The translations under genes and the position numbers were made by a program. Positions 21,215-32,940 of a DNA stretch of 64,000 nucleotides are shown here, one piece after another (the first letter of the stretch is position 1; each line of letters starts with the position of its first letter). The notes under the pieces are model-generated. The model saw nothing but the letters and a program-made list of their open reading frames with translations, was not told the origin of the DNA and ran no database searches. The stretch spans positions 6,390,640 to 6,454,639 of the forward strand of contig OX393581.1 in assembly GCA_947652605.1 (NCBI GenBank), in the 5' to 3' direction. Source of the DNA: Elmis aenea (Eukaryota; Arthropoda; Insecta; Coleoptera; Elmidae).

Positions 21215-21830
21215 TTAAGGTTTCCCTCCCGGGGTCTCGATCCATTAGAACCTATTTTATATTTTCCGGGAAGTACTTATTGTCCCGGGATATTTGATAA
21301 ATGTTCGTTTATTTTGTGTCAAGATGATTGTAACACAATCATAACACATCAGAATTTGTTATAAATATCTTTACGACCGTTAAATTATGGAAAAACGTTA
21401 TTTTTATTTGAAAATAGTTTTTCTGCTTTATAATAATTAATTATGTACACCCCTGGTATGCGCAAAGAAGCCCGGTCTGTATGACAAACTTTATATTATC
21501 AGAATACGTTTGAAGTTCTATTTTTATCTGCCCTGGTAATGCGAAGCAAAATAGCTTATAAATAAAATTTTATTGATAAAAACGACGTCTCTTTGCTGCT
21601 AGATGCTCTCAAGACAATTCCACCCACATTGATAGAGACTGAGAACGAATTTTATTCGGTGGGATTTTCTGTCAGTAAATTAAGAATAAGACTAAGTGAC
21701 AGACGCATAGATCGTTGTTTTCATTCATTGTAAAACTTATGTTATTGTGTTTATTAAAATGAAATTGCAATAGTAAGGTTATATATACATCTCAAATTAT
21801 GTTTCTCTCGCCAATATTATACTTCATAGA
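21215..21830. mobile_element. hAT-CCCGGG copy 2, right end missing
   Basis: Starts near AAGGTTTCCCTCCCGGGGTC and aligns with the left and middle of the element at 10318-11088, including GCGCAAAGAAGCCCGGTCT, AAGCAAAATAGCTTATAAAT and GCTGCTAGATGCTCTCAAGA. The hATC remnant reads IETENEF then LRIRLSDRRID (about 21590-21715). Only the left subterminal CCCGGG cluster is present, so the right end has been lost or is unrecognisable. Confidence 0.8.
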
Positions 21831-22394
21831 TTCATTCCAACTGGATTCATCTATGTTTCACAGTATAAAAGTTTAAATACATTTTTTTTATAACCAAAAA
21901 GTAAAATTGTTGAAGTCCTAATTTTTTTAACACAGTAAAGAAATATTTAGTTCAACTTCAACTTTGATTTAAAACCAGTCACTCACGTGCCACATAGTTC
22001 CACTTTTTTGCAGAAATAACAGTTAAGTCGTAAAATTTAGACATCAACATTTAAATTTTGGTATATATAACAGTCAGATCGCTATCCTAAAATAGAAATT
22101 CGATACAAACTATGCAATACATTATTAAAGCAAGTAGGTCAAGGTCGATTCCCAGCGATGAGAATCTGTCCAATCACTTTTGGTCGCACATTAATCCCGT
22201 TAGACAGTGATACCAACAGCACGACATAAGCAAACTATAACTATAATAATTAATGTCGACATAAAAATTCTAGCTACAATTTTTTTAAACAAAATGGCAC
22301 AATTGTTCTTGCCTAATGTAAAAACTTGTTAGTATTGTTCAGCATTAACTATTTAATTTGGGCCAATATGAGCTTTTGGCGTTTAAAAAAAAAA
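21831..22394. other. Gene-free DNA
   Basis: No recognised gene. AT-rich with a short inverted word ATAGATTCATTCCAACTGGA / GATTCATCTATG near 21826-21855, too short to call an element. Confidence 0.35.
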
Positions 22395-22400
22395 ACTGTG

Positions 22401-22715
22401 TCTTAAGTTTCACAAGTTTGACCAAGGGTAAAAAACGCCCAGTATAATATCATAAAAATGTAGCTAGTGCAAAGTGTTATTTAATTTATTGTAAATCTAA
22501 ATTGCTAACGAATTTCTACTGCCTTTTCGAGGTTTTTAAATTTTGCAAGTTTTGAAAAGTGCTGATTCCCTCAAAATTTTCCTAAAAATGTTAATTTCGC
22601 CTAAACAGTCGACTTTATACCCTAATAACCCCCAACACTTTTCAATGTACTCTTAAGGGGAAATTCAGAAATATAAAAATATACAGGGCGTTCCATTTAA
22701 AATTTCAAAGTTTGA
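22401..22715. mobile_element. Diverged fragment of the 16.3-kb mariner arm
   Basis: AAGTTTCACAAGTTTGACCA at 22405 and the following ~300 bp align with the right arm at about 17690-18000 in the same orientation. They end at TATACAGGGCGTTCCATTTA (22680). More diverged than the solo arm at 32.9 kb, so probably older. Confidence 0.7.
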
Positions 22716-22744
22716 TTCCGTTTCCGGTTGAACCGGAAGTCTTT

Positions 22745-23605
22745 TTGCAACCTCAATACTTGCTAGCTAGACATGCCCAGTAGTTTTAGAACCACGAATT
22801 TTCTAGTTATTGTATCTTAATACGGGGTGTTGTCTTACGGTATTAATGTTATGATTCATATATGCGGTATATATTGCTAAAGAAGTACCGACGCTTGGGC
22901 GTCTTTTGTAAAAATTGACAAAAACGGCTTCGACTATGTTAGCTTAACATGCCCAGGTAATTTTAGAACCATGACTTTAATAATTTTCTAGTTGTAGTAT
23001 CTTATACAGGGTGGTATCTCACGGTGTTTATGTTATCATCCATATTATACGGTATATATTGCAAAAGAGGTACCGACGCCTGGGCGTCTTTTGCTAAAAT
23101 TGACAAAAACGGCTTCGACCATGTTAGTTAAACATGCCCAGGTAATTTTAGAACCATGACTTTAATAATTTTCTAGTTATAGTATCTTATACAGAGTGGT
23201 ATCTTACGGTGTTTATGTTATCATCCATATATACGGTATATATTGCAAAAGAGGTAACGACGCTTAGGCGTCTTCTGCTAAAATTGATAAAAACTGCTTC
23301 GACCATGTTAGCTATTAACATGCCCAGGTAATTTTAGAACCATGACTTTAATAATTTTCTAGTTATAGTATCTTATACACTATACAGGGTGGTATCTTAC
23401 GGTGTTAATGTTATCATCCATATATGCGGTATATATTGCAAAAGATGTACCGACGCCTGGGCGTCTTTTGCTAAAATTGACAAAAACGGCTTCGACCATG
23501 TTAGCTAAACATGCCCAGGTAATTTTAGAACCATGACTTTAATAATTTTTTAGTTATTGTATCTTATACGGGGTGTTTTCTTACGGTATTAATGTAATTT
23601 GTCTG
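22745..23605. repeat. 184-bp satellite, about 4.6 tandem units
   Basis: The anchor word GTACCGACGC recurs at 22885, 23070, 23254 (one change) and 23447, giving spacings of 185, 184 and 193 bp. Every unit has a GACGCxTGGGCGTC hairpin core, CATGCCCAGGTAATTTTAGA, TTTTCTAGTTATAGTATC and a TATACAGGGTGGTATCTTAC segment resembling mariner ends. A two-unit array of the same satellite is at 31030-31385. Confidence 0.93.
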
Positions 23606-25607
23606 TTTTCATACTTTGATCTAGCATTGCTTATTAACAATATTGATTCTTGTCACATATCTATGATAAATTTATTTTGATCTACACCATTTTAAGTTTT
23701 TTTAATAGTTAAACATCTTTTTTTTCCAGTTGTATTACAAACTGTAAAAATTGTAGGATTATCAATAGCAAATATTATTTTTTTGTAAAGCTATTTAAAA
23801 ACTCCAATTATTGGCTGCGGTGTTGACCAAGTAGCCTAAATTAAGTTGTTCACCCTGTATATTTAAACAGAAGTTTCACCGGAAACGTTATCCAAGTTTT
23901 AAGTACATTTTTACATACCTAAAAATATCTCCCAATTTTCTTTATACTTTTAGTTTAGTTGTAAACTTATCATCAAATATTGTTTACTTCTACATTATTA
24001 TAGTCATTTCTCAGGAACTACCCGCTACCACTTCATACGAACTGGCAATAAAGTATAATCGATAGCAGTTAAATTTGTAGTGCGTCATTTGGAAATATTT
24101 GTCCAGAAAAACATTGGTGGCATAATCCATAAAACTTGTTATCATTACTTAAAATTGAAAAACAGAATTTAATAAACGCATTTTAAAGTTATCACATACT
24201 GTGTATCGATTTTTAAAGGTAGGGGTTGCAATTGTTCACCGAAAGGGATGTAGGGTCCAGGAAGGGGAATGACCTGTAAAGGGTTTTGAGGAAGTCGAAC
24301 CTTGTGTGGCGTAGGGTGTCGATAGGCTCTTGTCCCTTTTTTTAAGTAATGCGAGGCTTATACAAGCTGTAAATAAAAAACTAGTTGTGAAACTATATTT
24401 AGTTGGCAAAGTCATCCGGCAAATAAGCCAATTTTCTTTCACTAGCTGTGTTTGTGGCCTATCTTCTGTTGGGTTAATTCATTAATTTTATCCAAGCAGG
24501 CTAATGTGAATAATTTTGCTGAAAAACTTGACCTGATAGCGAAAAACTGCGTGTGTCATTAAATTCAGAGCATGTAATTTATATATATTATCAAAATTAA
24601 AACACCGTTTACAAAGTTCGGAAATGTCGACCTGTGTAATTTATATACAATACAAAAACGTATTGCACCAAACTCACGTAACAAAACTGCACTATAAATA
24701 AAATAAAATAATTTTTGCAAATGATAACAAACTTCCGTATTACTCATTGCACAATAAGTATTTCCACAAATTTCTGAGTCATTCACACGCCATTTCTCAA
24801 TGTCACAAAAAAAAAATTGTGACAAATAATCGGTTCATTAAAATTATACTTTCCGACGCAATATTTCGTTTTACATTAAATAGTTTGGTATACACCAACG
24901 AGAGAACGACGCGTTAGAATTAAATAAAGTAACGTTTTTTGTTGCGCAGCGTATCGCAATGTAGCTATAGATAACCTTAAAATACCAGGTATCAAAACTT
25001 TTGATGAAGTAGGTACTTGATAATTACGTAAATTAAAGAGGTAAACATTTTTTCTGGTCCAGTCATATTTAATAACACGTTTTATTTTGACTTAATTTGG
25101 AATTAAAATTAATTGGTTAATTAATAACTATCTTACTGTAATCTTTAATTAAAGAAAAATTTTATCGCCGCTACTAAACCTGCCGTCAATTATTCATTCA
25201 ACAAATATGTATCATCTTGTTTTTGCGGTTAAAACACTGTGAAGTCTCGAAATATTGAGCTAGAGAAGCCTAAAGGAACACACTAAAGGAAAACTTATAA
25301 AAACGTACACTCGCTCAAATACGACTCGTTGGTCTAGGAATAATATCTATGAGCATTAAATTGTCTCTACAAAATATAGATGAATTCAAAATTTCGCCAA
25401 AGCAAAAGTCAGAAAAATTAATTTTTCCTAATTTATGTATAGTGGCGCCTAATTTTTTTTTGCCTAGGGGCGACCGATACTTTTGCGCTGGCCTGAAACT
25501 ACTTGGCAACCTTATGAAACTTCAACATCAAACTGATGAATTAGAAAAAAAAAACAGTAGCCAATGCATGAAAATTTTCCTACTCTTGGGCAAGGCCGGA
25601 AATTATT
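23606..25607. other. Gene-free DNA with two repeat scraps
   Basis: Contains an isolated mariner-type end TTCACCCTGTATATT at 23850. It also has a ~70-bp block (24520-24590, GAAAAACTTGACCTGATAGC...) that recurs as the 170-bp tandem repeat at 63.1-63.5 kb. GC-richer patch 24230-24330 gives a minus-strand 68-codon ORF without recognised motif. No host exon could be supported. Confidence 0.4.
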
Positions 25608-25915
25608 AATCCCATCTTCGTACATCTTTTTCTTAATCGGTTCCTCTTGTACCTTTCGGTGTCGAGGTATGCTTTTTTCTATTTCTGTGTTATGTTTCTC
25701 CACTTCTGCCTATCGTTAGCTAATTGTCCAACTGACTCCTTTTTCTTCTAGTTTTTGTCACTTCTTTTTCCCATTTTATTCTTAGTCTTCCTCTATTTCT
25801 TTTTCCCTCCATCTTCATTTTTCATCCCATTTTTGCGTACCTTCTTTCTGGCATGCGTAGTAGATGTCCAAAGCATATTAATCGATTCGGCTCCATCTTT
25901 TTCTTCGTACATACA
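25608..25915 (-). mobile_element. LINE-C: RT C-terminal relic
   Basis: On the minus strand, starting near 25912, the sequence reads NRLICFGHLLRMPERRYAK, then a stop, then KMKMEGKRNRGRLRIKWEKE and further broken codons to VRRWD. RLxxFGHxxRMPxxR...GRPRxRW is the C-terminal motif following the RT thumb in RTE/CR1-like LINEs. Only this fragment remains. The plus-strand hydrophobic ORF over it (25755-25994) is its antisense shadow. Confidence 0.7.
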
Positions 25916-27970
25916 TATTAATTTAAAAAGAAAATCGTCCAAGAGAAGTCATGGCTCTTATCCCAAAATGTTTTCAAAGCTATCGTTTTCGTAGTTAAAG
26001 CTGCGTCAATTTTCCGTCTTGAAGCTGTAGCCTGCTCAGTTTCATATAACGGCAAATTAAAATTAAATTTCTCGTGTTGGACCTTTGTATTTGTTTATCA
26101 ACAAAAGGCCACTTATTGCTAATAGAAAAACAGTTGAACTGTGATCCTGAGAATCTAGTGGTCAGTAACCGCTCGCTTGTTTTATGTATTATTACTTTAT
26201 CAATAGACGATACAGGTTAGATAACATTCCGTAACTAGATAAAACTTACATTTGATAGTAGTGATGTCAGACTCTGGCGCCGTAATTCCAGGAAATATAT
26301 AAAGGTAAATATAATTATCAGTAGGTAACATGTACTTGACTGGATTCAATTTGGACTTGTAATTCAAGCTGATAGTAAAAAGGTTAGGAAACATTTTTCT
26401 TGGGATTAAAATGAGCAGGGCGTATTGATAGTTACCAAGTGTTATCCGCGGCTCAATTTCGTTTGTTATCGATATTTCGAGGATGTAATTTCGGTTTAAA
26501 TTGGTGCTCCCGTTTGAATTTCGTATTTATTATAGCGAACACAAGGATAAAACAAGAGATAGCTGGAATGAGCTCGGATATTTGACGTAGTTGAGATTAT
26601 GGATTTGTTAGTTTTTATATGTAGCCTGTTGATTGACGCGCACATATTAGATTACTGTCACATTTTGCTAACATAGTGGCATGGGATGACGTTTATCATC
26701 AGTCATCGTGTTGAGATACAAACATTTTCGTTTTCAGCCTAAATTTAAAAAGTAATAACGGACTTTTTTGGCACTATTTCAGACTGCAAACAAAAACGAG
26801 GCAAACTCACGTTAGTAGACTTTATAAGTACCTACCCTTTAAGTCAACTGAAATGCAAACCCTTAGATATCTGGAAACAAAGAACACTTTTATAATGATC
26901 GGGGTCACTATCTTTAAAAATTCGAAAATTATTATTTTGATGGAACTCCTTAATCAAATAAACTTTTTAATATCTTTTTGTAGGTTTTCTTGTTCCAAAA
27001 CAAATATGCCGATTGAAGATAGTAAATTTGACCTTTTATATGTTTTATATGTATACAAAGCAATTATATTTTTATTTTTACTTAAAGTCCTCAAATTAAT
27101 TTGGTAATAACTCTAACAATAAACAGTTTGTAAATTGCTTTCCAAGAACAGTTATGCAGTGTTTTGTCATGATATGTTGTTATCTAATATCATAAGCTTT
27201 GCTAGTGTTGGTGTGATCCTACAGCGATGTCGAAAGTAAAAGAAACTCTTCGTAAAAAAAAAACAATTTTAATTTAGCAACACATAAATATCTCCACTAA
27301 TCTTTGTAGCCGAGAAAGTTTTTCACTTCATAAAAAGTAATTCCCGAATAACGGACGCATTAAATAAATATTTTTCAATAAATTCGAGAGCGCAATTCAT
27401 CTTCTCCGGACTTTATCAAAACAAGATTGCCGAAATGGCGCGAATAAATCAACGGGAAGTAGGCGGAGGAAGTCAACACAAAAACATATGAATAAAGTAT
27501 GTTTATTAATTGTTATGAAAGCGACTTGATTTCATTATGCGGCGCAATTTGCATACTGGCTTGTGCAAATAAATGATTATAACGAGATTAATTAACGAAT
27601 TAATTACTATATCAAATTCAATTTATATGTTTTACGAAGTTAAATAATTTGTCCGTGTTGAGGTGTTGGCTTGTTGGAAATTGCTGGCCGTTAAACTCGA
27701 TTAACTACGGAAACACGTGCAATTAACGTAAAGAAATGACAAATATTTCCTCCGAAAAGCACCTTTTTATCGGCCAGTATTTACCAAGTGATAAAAGGGC
27801 TTGTATATGTAGCTGTCAACTTAAATTAATTATTTGTGGAAGCACTTATCTATTTTAACATAGAATATAGAATTTTTAGTTTAATTAAAAGAACAACAAC
27901 ATAAAAATTGTTGTTGCTAGCGCTATCTTTAAATTGGTTTTTGTAAAACAATCTGAAGAAGGCCTTAAGT
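25916..27970. other. Gene-free unique DNA
   Basis: About 2 kb of AT-rich sequence with no recognised gene, RNA or terminal repeat. The 84-codon ORF at 26853-27107 is AT-rich and has no motif. Short homeodomain-like ATTAATTAACGAATTAATTA at 27587-27606 may be regulatory or chance. Confidence 0.4.
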
Positions 27971-28172
27971 CACAATTCTTCGCCCACAATTCTTCGCCTC
28001 CACATTCTTCGCCTCCACATTCTTCGCCCCCAATTCTTCGCCCACAATTCTTCGCCTCCACAATTCTTCGCCCACAATTCTTCGCCTACACAATTTTTCG
28101 CCTACACAATTCTTCGCCTCCACAATTCTCCGCCCACAATTCTTCGCCTCCACAATTCTTCGACCAATTTGA
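27971..28172. repeat. Minisatellite of CACAATTCTTCGCC units
   Basis: About a dozen imperfect units of 13-17 bp built on CACAATTCTTCGCCTC, differing by CCCA/CTCCA/CTACA linkers. Translating it gives artificial SSPPH-type or RIVEAKNCG-type repeats in both strands; I regard those as non-coding. High similarity between units suggests recent slippage. Confidence 0.9.
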
Positions 28173-28435
28173 TGCAAAAATAATCTTGATAACGTACCGT
28201 TAGAACATTCAATAACAATTTCTGTGGAATCGCCAGAAATATTCAACAGCGCGGAAATAATTAATGGTTATGTTTCTTGATTGTGAAGTTGACTATCAAA
28301 TTCAAACTACGTCAGAAAACTTCATAACGACATTGTTTAATAATATTGACGACAGATAAAGTGTTAAAGCAAGCGCAGAAATAGAGGTATCCTCATATTA
28401 TGCGACTTTTCTCTACCTATTACAAATTACAACTA

Positions 28436-28745
28436 AATCATTGCGACTTGCATAGGCGTTTAACATAGGGAAACTGCTTTTACAAGGTTGGTGATATGGC
28501 CATGCAAATTTTTAAGTTTCTAAGACTTTAAAAACTTCTGTGCTTGGTTGAAACCAGAATTTTTCTGTACGTTTTAAAAATGTTTTAAAACACGAGAAAT
28601 AAATATTGTTGCTACAATTATGTCGTAACTAATGTGTGCTTTTTTTGTTTTAGGTAAGTGGTCTATCAGTATCAATACTTCAGACGGTATGGTTGCATTT
28701 CTGAGTGGTAAGACTTATATTTAAAACGAAAAACAATTTAAAAAT
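28436..28745 (+). repeat. Repeat B copy 2 (3' half)
   Basis: Aligns with 45721-46025 nearly throughout, from TTGCGACTTGCATAGGCGTT to GGTAAGACTTATATTTAAAA. The shared block contains an intron-like string: branch-point-like TAACTAAT, pyrimidine run, TTTTAG joined directly to GTAAGT, and a second donor-like GTAAGA about 54 nt downstream. No protein-coding capacity is visible. Confidence 0.88.
28626..28713 (+). promoter_or_regulatory. Recursive-splice-like site in repeat B
   Basis: TAACTAAT (28626-28633), a T-rich tract, AG at 28652-28653 fused to GTAAGT (28654-28659), then GTAAGA at 28708-28713. Adjacent acceptor and donor with a downstream second donor is the arrangement of a ratchet site with its short recursive exon. 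Sequence match only; use in splicing is unproven and no host exon is known nearby. Confidence 0.4.
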
Positions 28746-28944
28746 TACAAGCGTAAGCCAGCTTTTATTTAACTACTCTTTGGACAATTTCTTTTTTTTT
28801 TTTTACTTCTTTTGGTCCTTTGAGCTATTGTAATCTTTTAATCAATTTTTCCTATAGATTTTCTTTGCTATTTACAATTCGTGCTAGAACCTGAAAGATA
28901 GAAAAAAAGTATGTTAGGAAGAATCATATTTAAAATGACACATA

Positions 28945-29423
28945 AGGTTTGTTCCAACAACGCTATGAACGATCCAATGTACTGTCACGATTCTGCGCAG
29001 TATCAATATCGCGTTCCATCACAGTCTCTGACAGTTCACCGGACTGTCAGTCATTCGTTCCATCAACCTTCAAATCAATTCGTGGACTGGTTTACGATCA
29101 GAACAGTCCTAGAACGAGGGGACGAATTGTTGCCAGGATTTTACACGCATGCGATGTTCATAACTAACGTGAGCTCTGGTAGATATGCATCGCCCTCCCA
29201 ATCTCATTTAGTACTGGATTCTTAAGGTGTTTACCCTTGCGATGCGCACATCTCTGAAAAGCCAATAGGCACAAATGTCATTTACAGTTAGGCCAGCCGT
29301 AAAAGCGTTCCAATAACGGCTAATACTGGCCAATACATTTATTAGTACATAGTTCACGCATGCATATAAACCACTTCATGCACATGCATGGATTGGTTTT
29401 AAATCGCTTGTTGGAACAAACCT
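28945..29423. mobile_element. Harbinger-like MITE, 479 bp
   Basis: Inverted ends AGGTTTGTTCCAACA/TGTTGGAACAAACCT, 15 bp perfect, with 3-bp flank ATA on both sides (28942-28944, 29424-29426). Same end sequence as the 159-bp element at 2995 and the shared internal word GATTCTGCGCAGTATC. Plus-strand ORFs inside (72-104 codons) overlap in two frames and show no transposase motif. Confidence 0.8.
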
Positions 29424-30409
29424 ATAATAAAACTTCGACGTACGTTAAATATTAAGAATTATACACGTAAAAACGTTGTCCTAGTAGGTCCAATTTTTTT
29501 AATTATTATTGTTAAAAATTATTTTTAAGCAACTTACAGTGGCATTACAGTTTTTTTTTTGTATTTAACAAACCAATGTTCATAAAATAATATGCGGTGT
29601 TTCCTTATTGTAACAATTGAAACGGAACTGTTTTTTGTCTGATGTTATTACTAGCATTCCGATGTAATATAAAACCTTATTATTCATTTAGCATATTATG
29701 TGTAATATGTACCCGATATAATAACAAAAACATTGCAACCATGTTTTCCGACCTTCATAGCTGTTTGCTTTTTCATCAGGCATAAACTGCGCAACTTTAT
29801 AGTTTTCAATATTGTTATAATCGTTAAAACGTTTATTTTGAGTACATCACGAAATTCATAGCCACTAAAATTGCTTCTTGAGCTCCTCGACTCTCCTAAT
29901 TATATACAAGACCACTTAAGGATCCTCCCAGTAGCGCTAAGCTGCAGTTTCGTGAATTGTTTTGTAATTCGAGTGTCGTATTTAATTATAAAATCAATTT
30001 TTAACACTGCAGTGTGGCGGCAACAATCGACTGAAAGTGGTTGGAGAATTGTAGAGAACTCGCGTTTGGCCACATAATTACATTCACCTTAAATGAGGAT
30101 ATAAACATCTTGTTAAAAAGTAATTCGGTTCTTAACATCTACACGGTGTGACAAATAAGTTTTGGCACTAATCAAATCAGGGTCGTCTTGGCTCCATTCT
30201 GGGCCTCTAGGCAAATATAAATGTAAGGGCCCTTTTTAGAAGATTTTTAACTAAATCTTTCGATATCTGGACCTTTAAATATCCTTCTCGTATAGTTTTG
30301 TTTTCGATAATGCTAAAGCGTTTTCTTAATCCCTTCTCCAATATTCAACATGCGCCAAAATATACAGTACTGAAATGAAAAGACGAACAATATTACCCAG
30401 TTGTCAGCT
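29424..30409. other. Gene-free DNA
   Basis: AT-rich, no recognised gene. A CAGGGTCGTCTTGGCTCC / GGGCCCTTTTT patch near 30177-30240 looks like a decayed transposon end but no partner was found. Confidence 0.35.
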
Positions 30410-30975
30410 GTGAATTTATTTCTCCTGAAAGAAACTAACATACACACTAGCGTGTCGATTTACGACGTTATGCGTAATGTTAGTGTTCGAAGTGTGCACC
30501 ACCTCGCTCAAGACAGTGTTCATATCGTTCAAGCAGATCCTCAAACCTATCCCAGAACAAAAGTTGCTGCAGACTCCTGCAAATGAGACGATTTGCTCGC
30601 GTAATGCAGGCACAGTTCTAGGTGGATCTTCACAGTTGAACACTCTCCTTTAACATTCCCCACAAGTGGGCGTCAGGTGGTGTAAGATCGGGGGAATGGG
30701 ACGGGTATGAAAAGTCGGTGTCACGTGAAATGATTCGTCGTGGAAAGTTTTCCTGCAGCATAGCTAGAGATTCTTGAGCGGTATAGCTGGTCGCACCGTC
30801 CTGTTGATACCACTGTCTATCCATGTTCTTGCCCGACAAAACCTTCTCAAATCCTGAAGAAATGGCCCGATCACCATACTCCTGTAGCGTTCTTGGGTAA
30901 CGGTAAGAGAACCTTCCTCATTCTCAATGAAATAGGGGCCTAATATACTTCAAATTTTAAACTTGGTCCGACGTC
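30410..30975 (-). pseudogene. Mariner/IS630-like transposase relic
   Basis: Minus strand, from about 30960: GPYFIENEEGSLTVTQERY and MVIGPFLQDLRRF, a frameshift, then DRQWYQQDGATSYTAQESL, RDTDFSYPSHSPDLTPPDAH and LWGMLKESV. Downstream is EDPPRTVPALREQIVSFAG. QQDGATxHTA and SPDLTPxD are the blocks around the second and third catalytic acids of insect DDE transposases; here 41 residues separate the two aspartates. At least two frameshifts break it, and the N-terminal HTH half and the terminal repeats were not found. Dead copy. Confidence 0.85.
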
Positions 30976-31029
30976 ACAACCAGTTCTGATGAGTGGAAAT
31001 AATGAATACTTTTTCCTCCGTTGAGAGAC

Positions 31030-31388
31030 CCATTTGAAAATAAAGATTGCAAAAGAGGTACCGACGCTTGGGCGTCTTTTGCTAAAATTGACAAAAATGG
31101 CTTCGAATATGTTAGCTAAACAAGGCCAGTTAGTTTTAAAACTACGACTTCAATAATTTTCTAGTTTTTGTATCGTATACGGGGCGTTGTCTTACGGTAT
31201 TAATATTATCATCCATATATGTGGTATATATTGCAAAAGAGGTACCGACGCTTGGGCGTCTTTTGCTAAAATTGACAAAAACGGCTTCGACTATGTTAGC
31301 TAAACATGGCCAGTTCATTTTAAAACTATGACTTCAATAATTTTCTAGTTATTGTATCTTAAACGGGGTGTTGGCTTACGATAGTGGT
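31030..31388. repeat. 184-bp satellite, second locus (about two units)
   Basis: GTACCGACGC anchors at 31058 and 31242 (184 bp apart) with the same internal words as the array at 22745-23605, e.g. GACGCTTGGGCGTC and ATTGACAAAAAnGGCTTCGA. It begins abruptly at AAGATTGCAAAAGAGG and ends at GTGTTGGCTTACGATAG. Confidence 0.9.
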
Positions 31389-32938
31389 TTTGAACCCGTT
31401 TCAATCAATGTACCCCTTGGCCTCACTCTGAAGCGTCAGGTAGCCTTTGTCAGTGGGTCTATTTCTAAAGAACTTTATTTATTCATAAAACACACAATGT
31501 ACAACTTACTATTTAATGCGAAAATTGTTGGTTGCTCTGGTGTAGTACCCCTGCTCTAATATTCTATCTCCATTTTTGTTTCTCTACGGTTCTCCGTGTT
31601 TTCCTGAATACTCCTTTTATCCCTCGTTGTTGTTTCCCACTCTTCCATCAATACATAATCAGAGCACCAAAAAAATACGTTTAGGACTTCTAAAATCACT
31701 TAGTGTATTCGGGTAATTTCCAATTTCCTATGACGCAGTACTTTTTTTCCGCCTTATGTAAAAATTATAACAAAATAGAACAGAAATAGAACAGAAATAT
31801 AATCCTTATTCATTCGTCGTTTGTTGCGTCAGTGCCTACATTGTAATCCAAATGTTGAATTTAATAACCTAACCTTAATATCTACTAGAATGAATAATTG
31901 CCTTTTTATGTGCTCCATTATCGATTATAAAAATAATTTTACAATGACAACTGTAATAATCGAGTAGACGCGCCTAATATCTCCAGTTTTATTAGACCGG
32001 TATACATTTTTTGCGCTCGTGCAAATCGCCATGGCTATGAGCAGTATTGCAAATAAATTCTGAGAAGTAGCACAAACATTTTGCAACATTTACGCAATTC
32101 CAATAACATAATTTCGAACTAGTACAGGTAATACGTCGTACCGATATCGAACGATTGTAACTGCGCAATTGATTACGCACGGCGCGGCTTGTTTATGTAT
32201 ACAAACCGGGCCTTGCAGAGCATCTGATAACACGGACGATAACGACGATGCTTGGCGCCGAAGGAGTCCACCTGACATGATAATTGGAACACGGTTTTGC
32301 CATATCATGCGTGTTTGTTGATCATCAGAGCTGATTTTTTCGTTTGTTTTACAACACGACGCGAGCTGCATCGATCTAGATAGCGCTGTAATATTTTAAT
32401 TTTCAATTGCAGCGCTCGTGGGAGTTTTTTTTTTGCGCTACACCTTTAATTTGCAACTTGTTAAAGAACGGCTCGTCGGTTTAAATAAATTTGCTCGTTC
32501 TACGTCCCGTTTGTGTGAGTCACAGTTGCACAGGACCGGCTTGTTCCGGTAATAATACGGCGAATTTTATATATAGAGCTAATGTTAAAAGTGACACAGG
32601 TGTAAGTCGGTTTAATCTCAATTAAATTGCGACCTTCGGGATATTTTTAAAACCTTGTTTACGCACTTGTAATCTCTTATAATTCACGCGCCAGGAACGT
32701 AATGTTAATTTATTATACTGTTGTAATATTATGTGGAAATAACTGCTGTACGCATTTCCTTCAAGTAAAAACGTTAGTTCACCATTTTATTGGAGTGTGT
32801 AATCGTAAATCGAAGTCTTTAAATTACAGCCAGATATAAATAAGTGTAATTAAGTCACTTATCTGTTTTTGTAAGAAACTCTCGCAGAAATGCCAGACCT
32901 GTTCCTAAATTCTCATACCTTCGTAAGTAGCTTTCTTA
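31389..32938. other. Gene-free DNA, GC-richer in the second half
   Basis: No gene recognised. 32000-32560 is noticeably less AT-rich than its neighbours and apparently single copy; it could be conserved regulatory DNA or an unrecognised exon, but I see no supported reading frame. Opposed minus-strand ORFs (31992-32371) overlap each other. Confidence 0.35.
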
Positions 32939-32940
32939 TA

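Noticed and set aside
22745..23605. CRISPR array
   Set aside because: Repeat unit is 184 bp and contiguous, with no short repeat/spacer alternation; the context is eukaryotic.
25755..25994. Hydrophobic plus-strand ORF
   Set aside because: Antisense to the LINE-C C-terminal relic.
27587..27606. Homeodomain-type ATTAATTAA cluster as an enhancer
   Set aside because: A single short AT-rich palindrome in AT-rich DNA is expected by chance.
27934..28203. Proline/serine-rich ORF (SSPPH repeats)
   Set aside because: It is simply the translation of the CTTCGCC minisatellite; the opposite strand is equally open.
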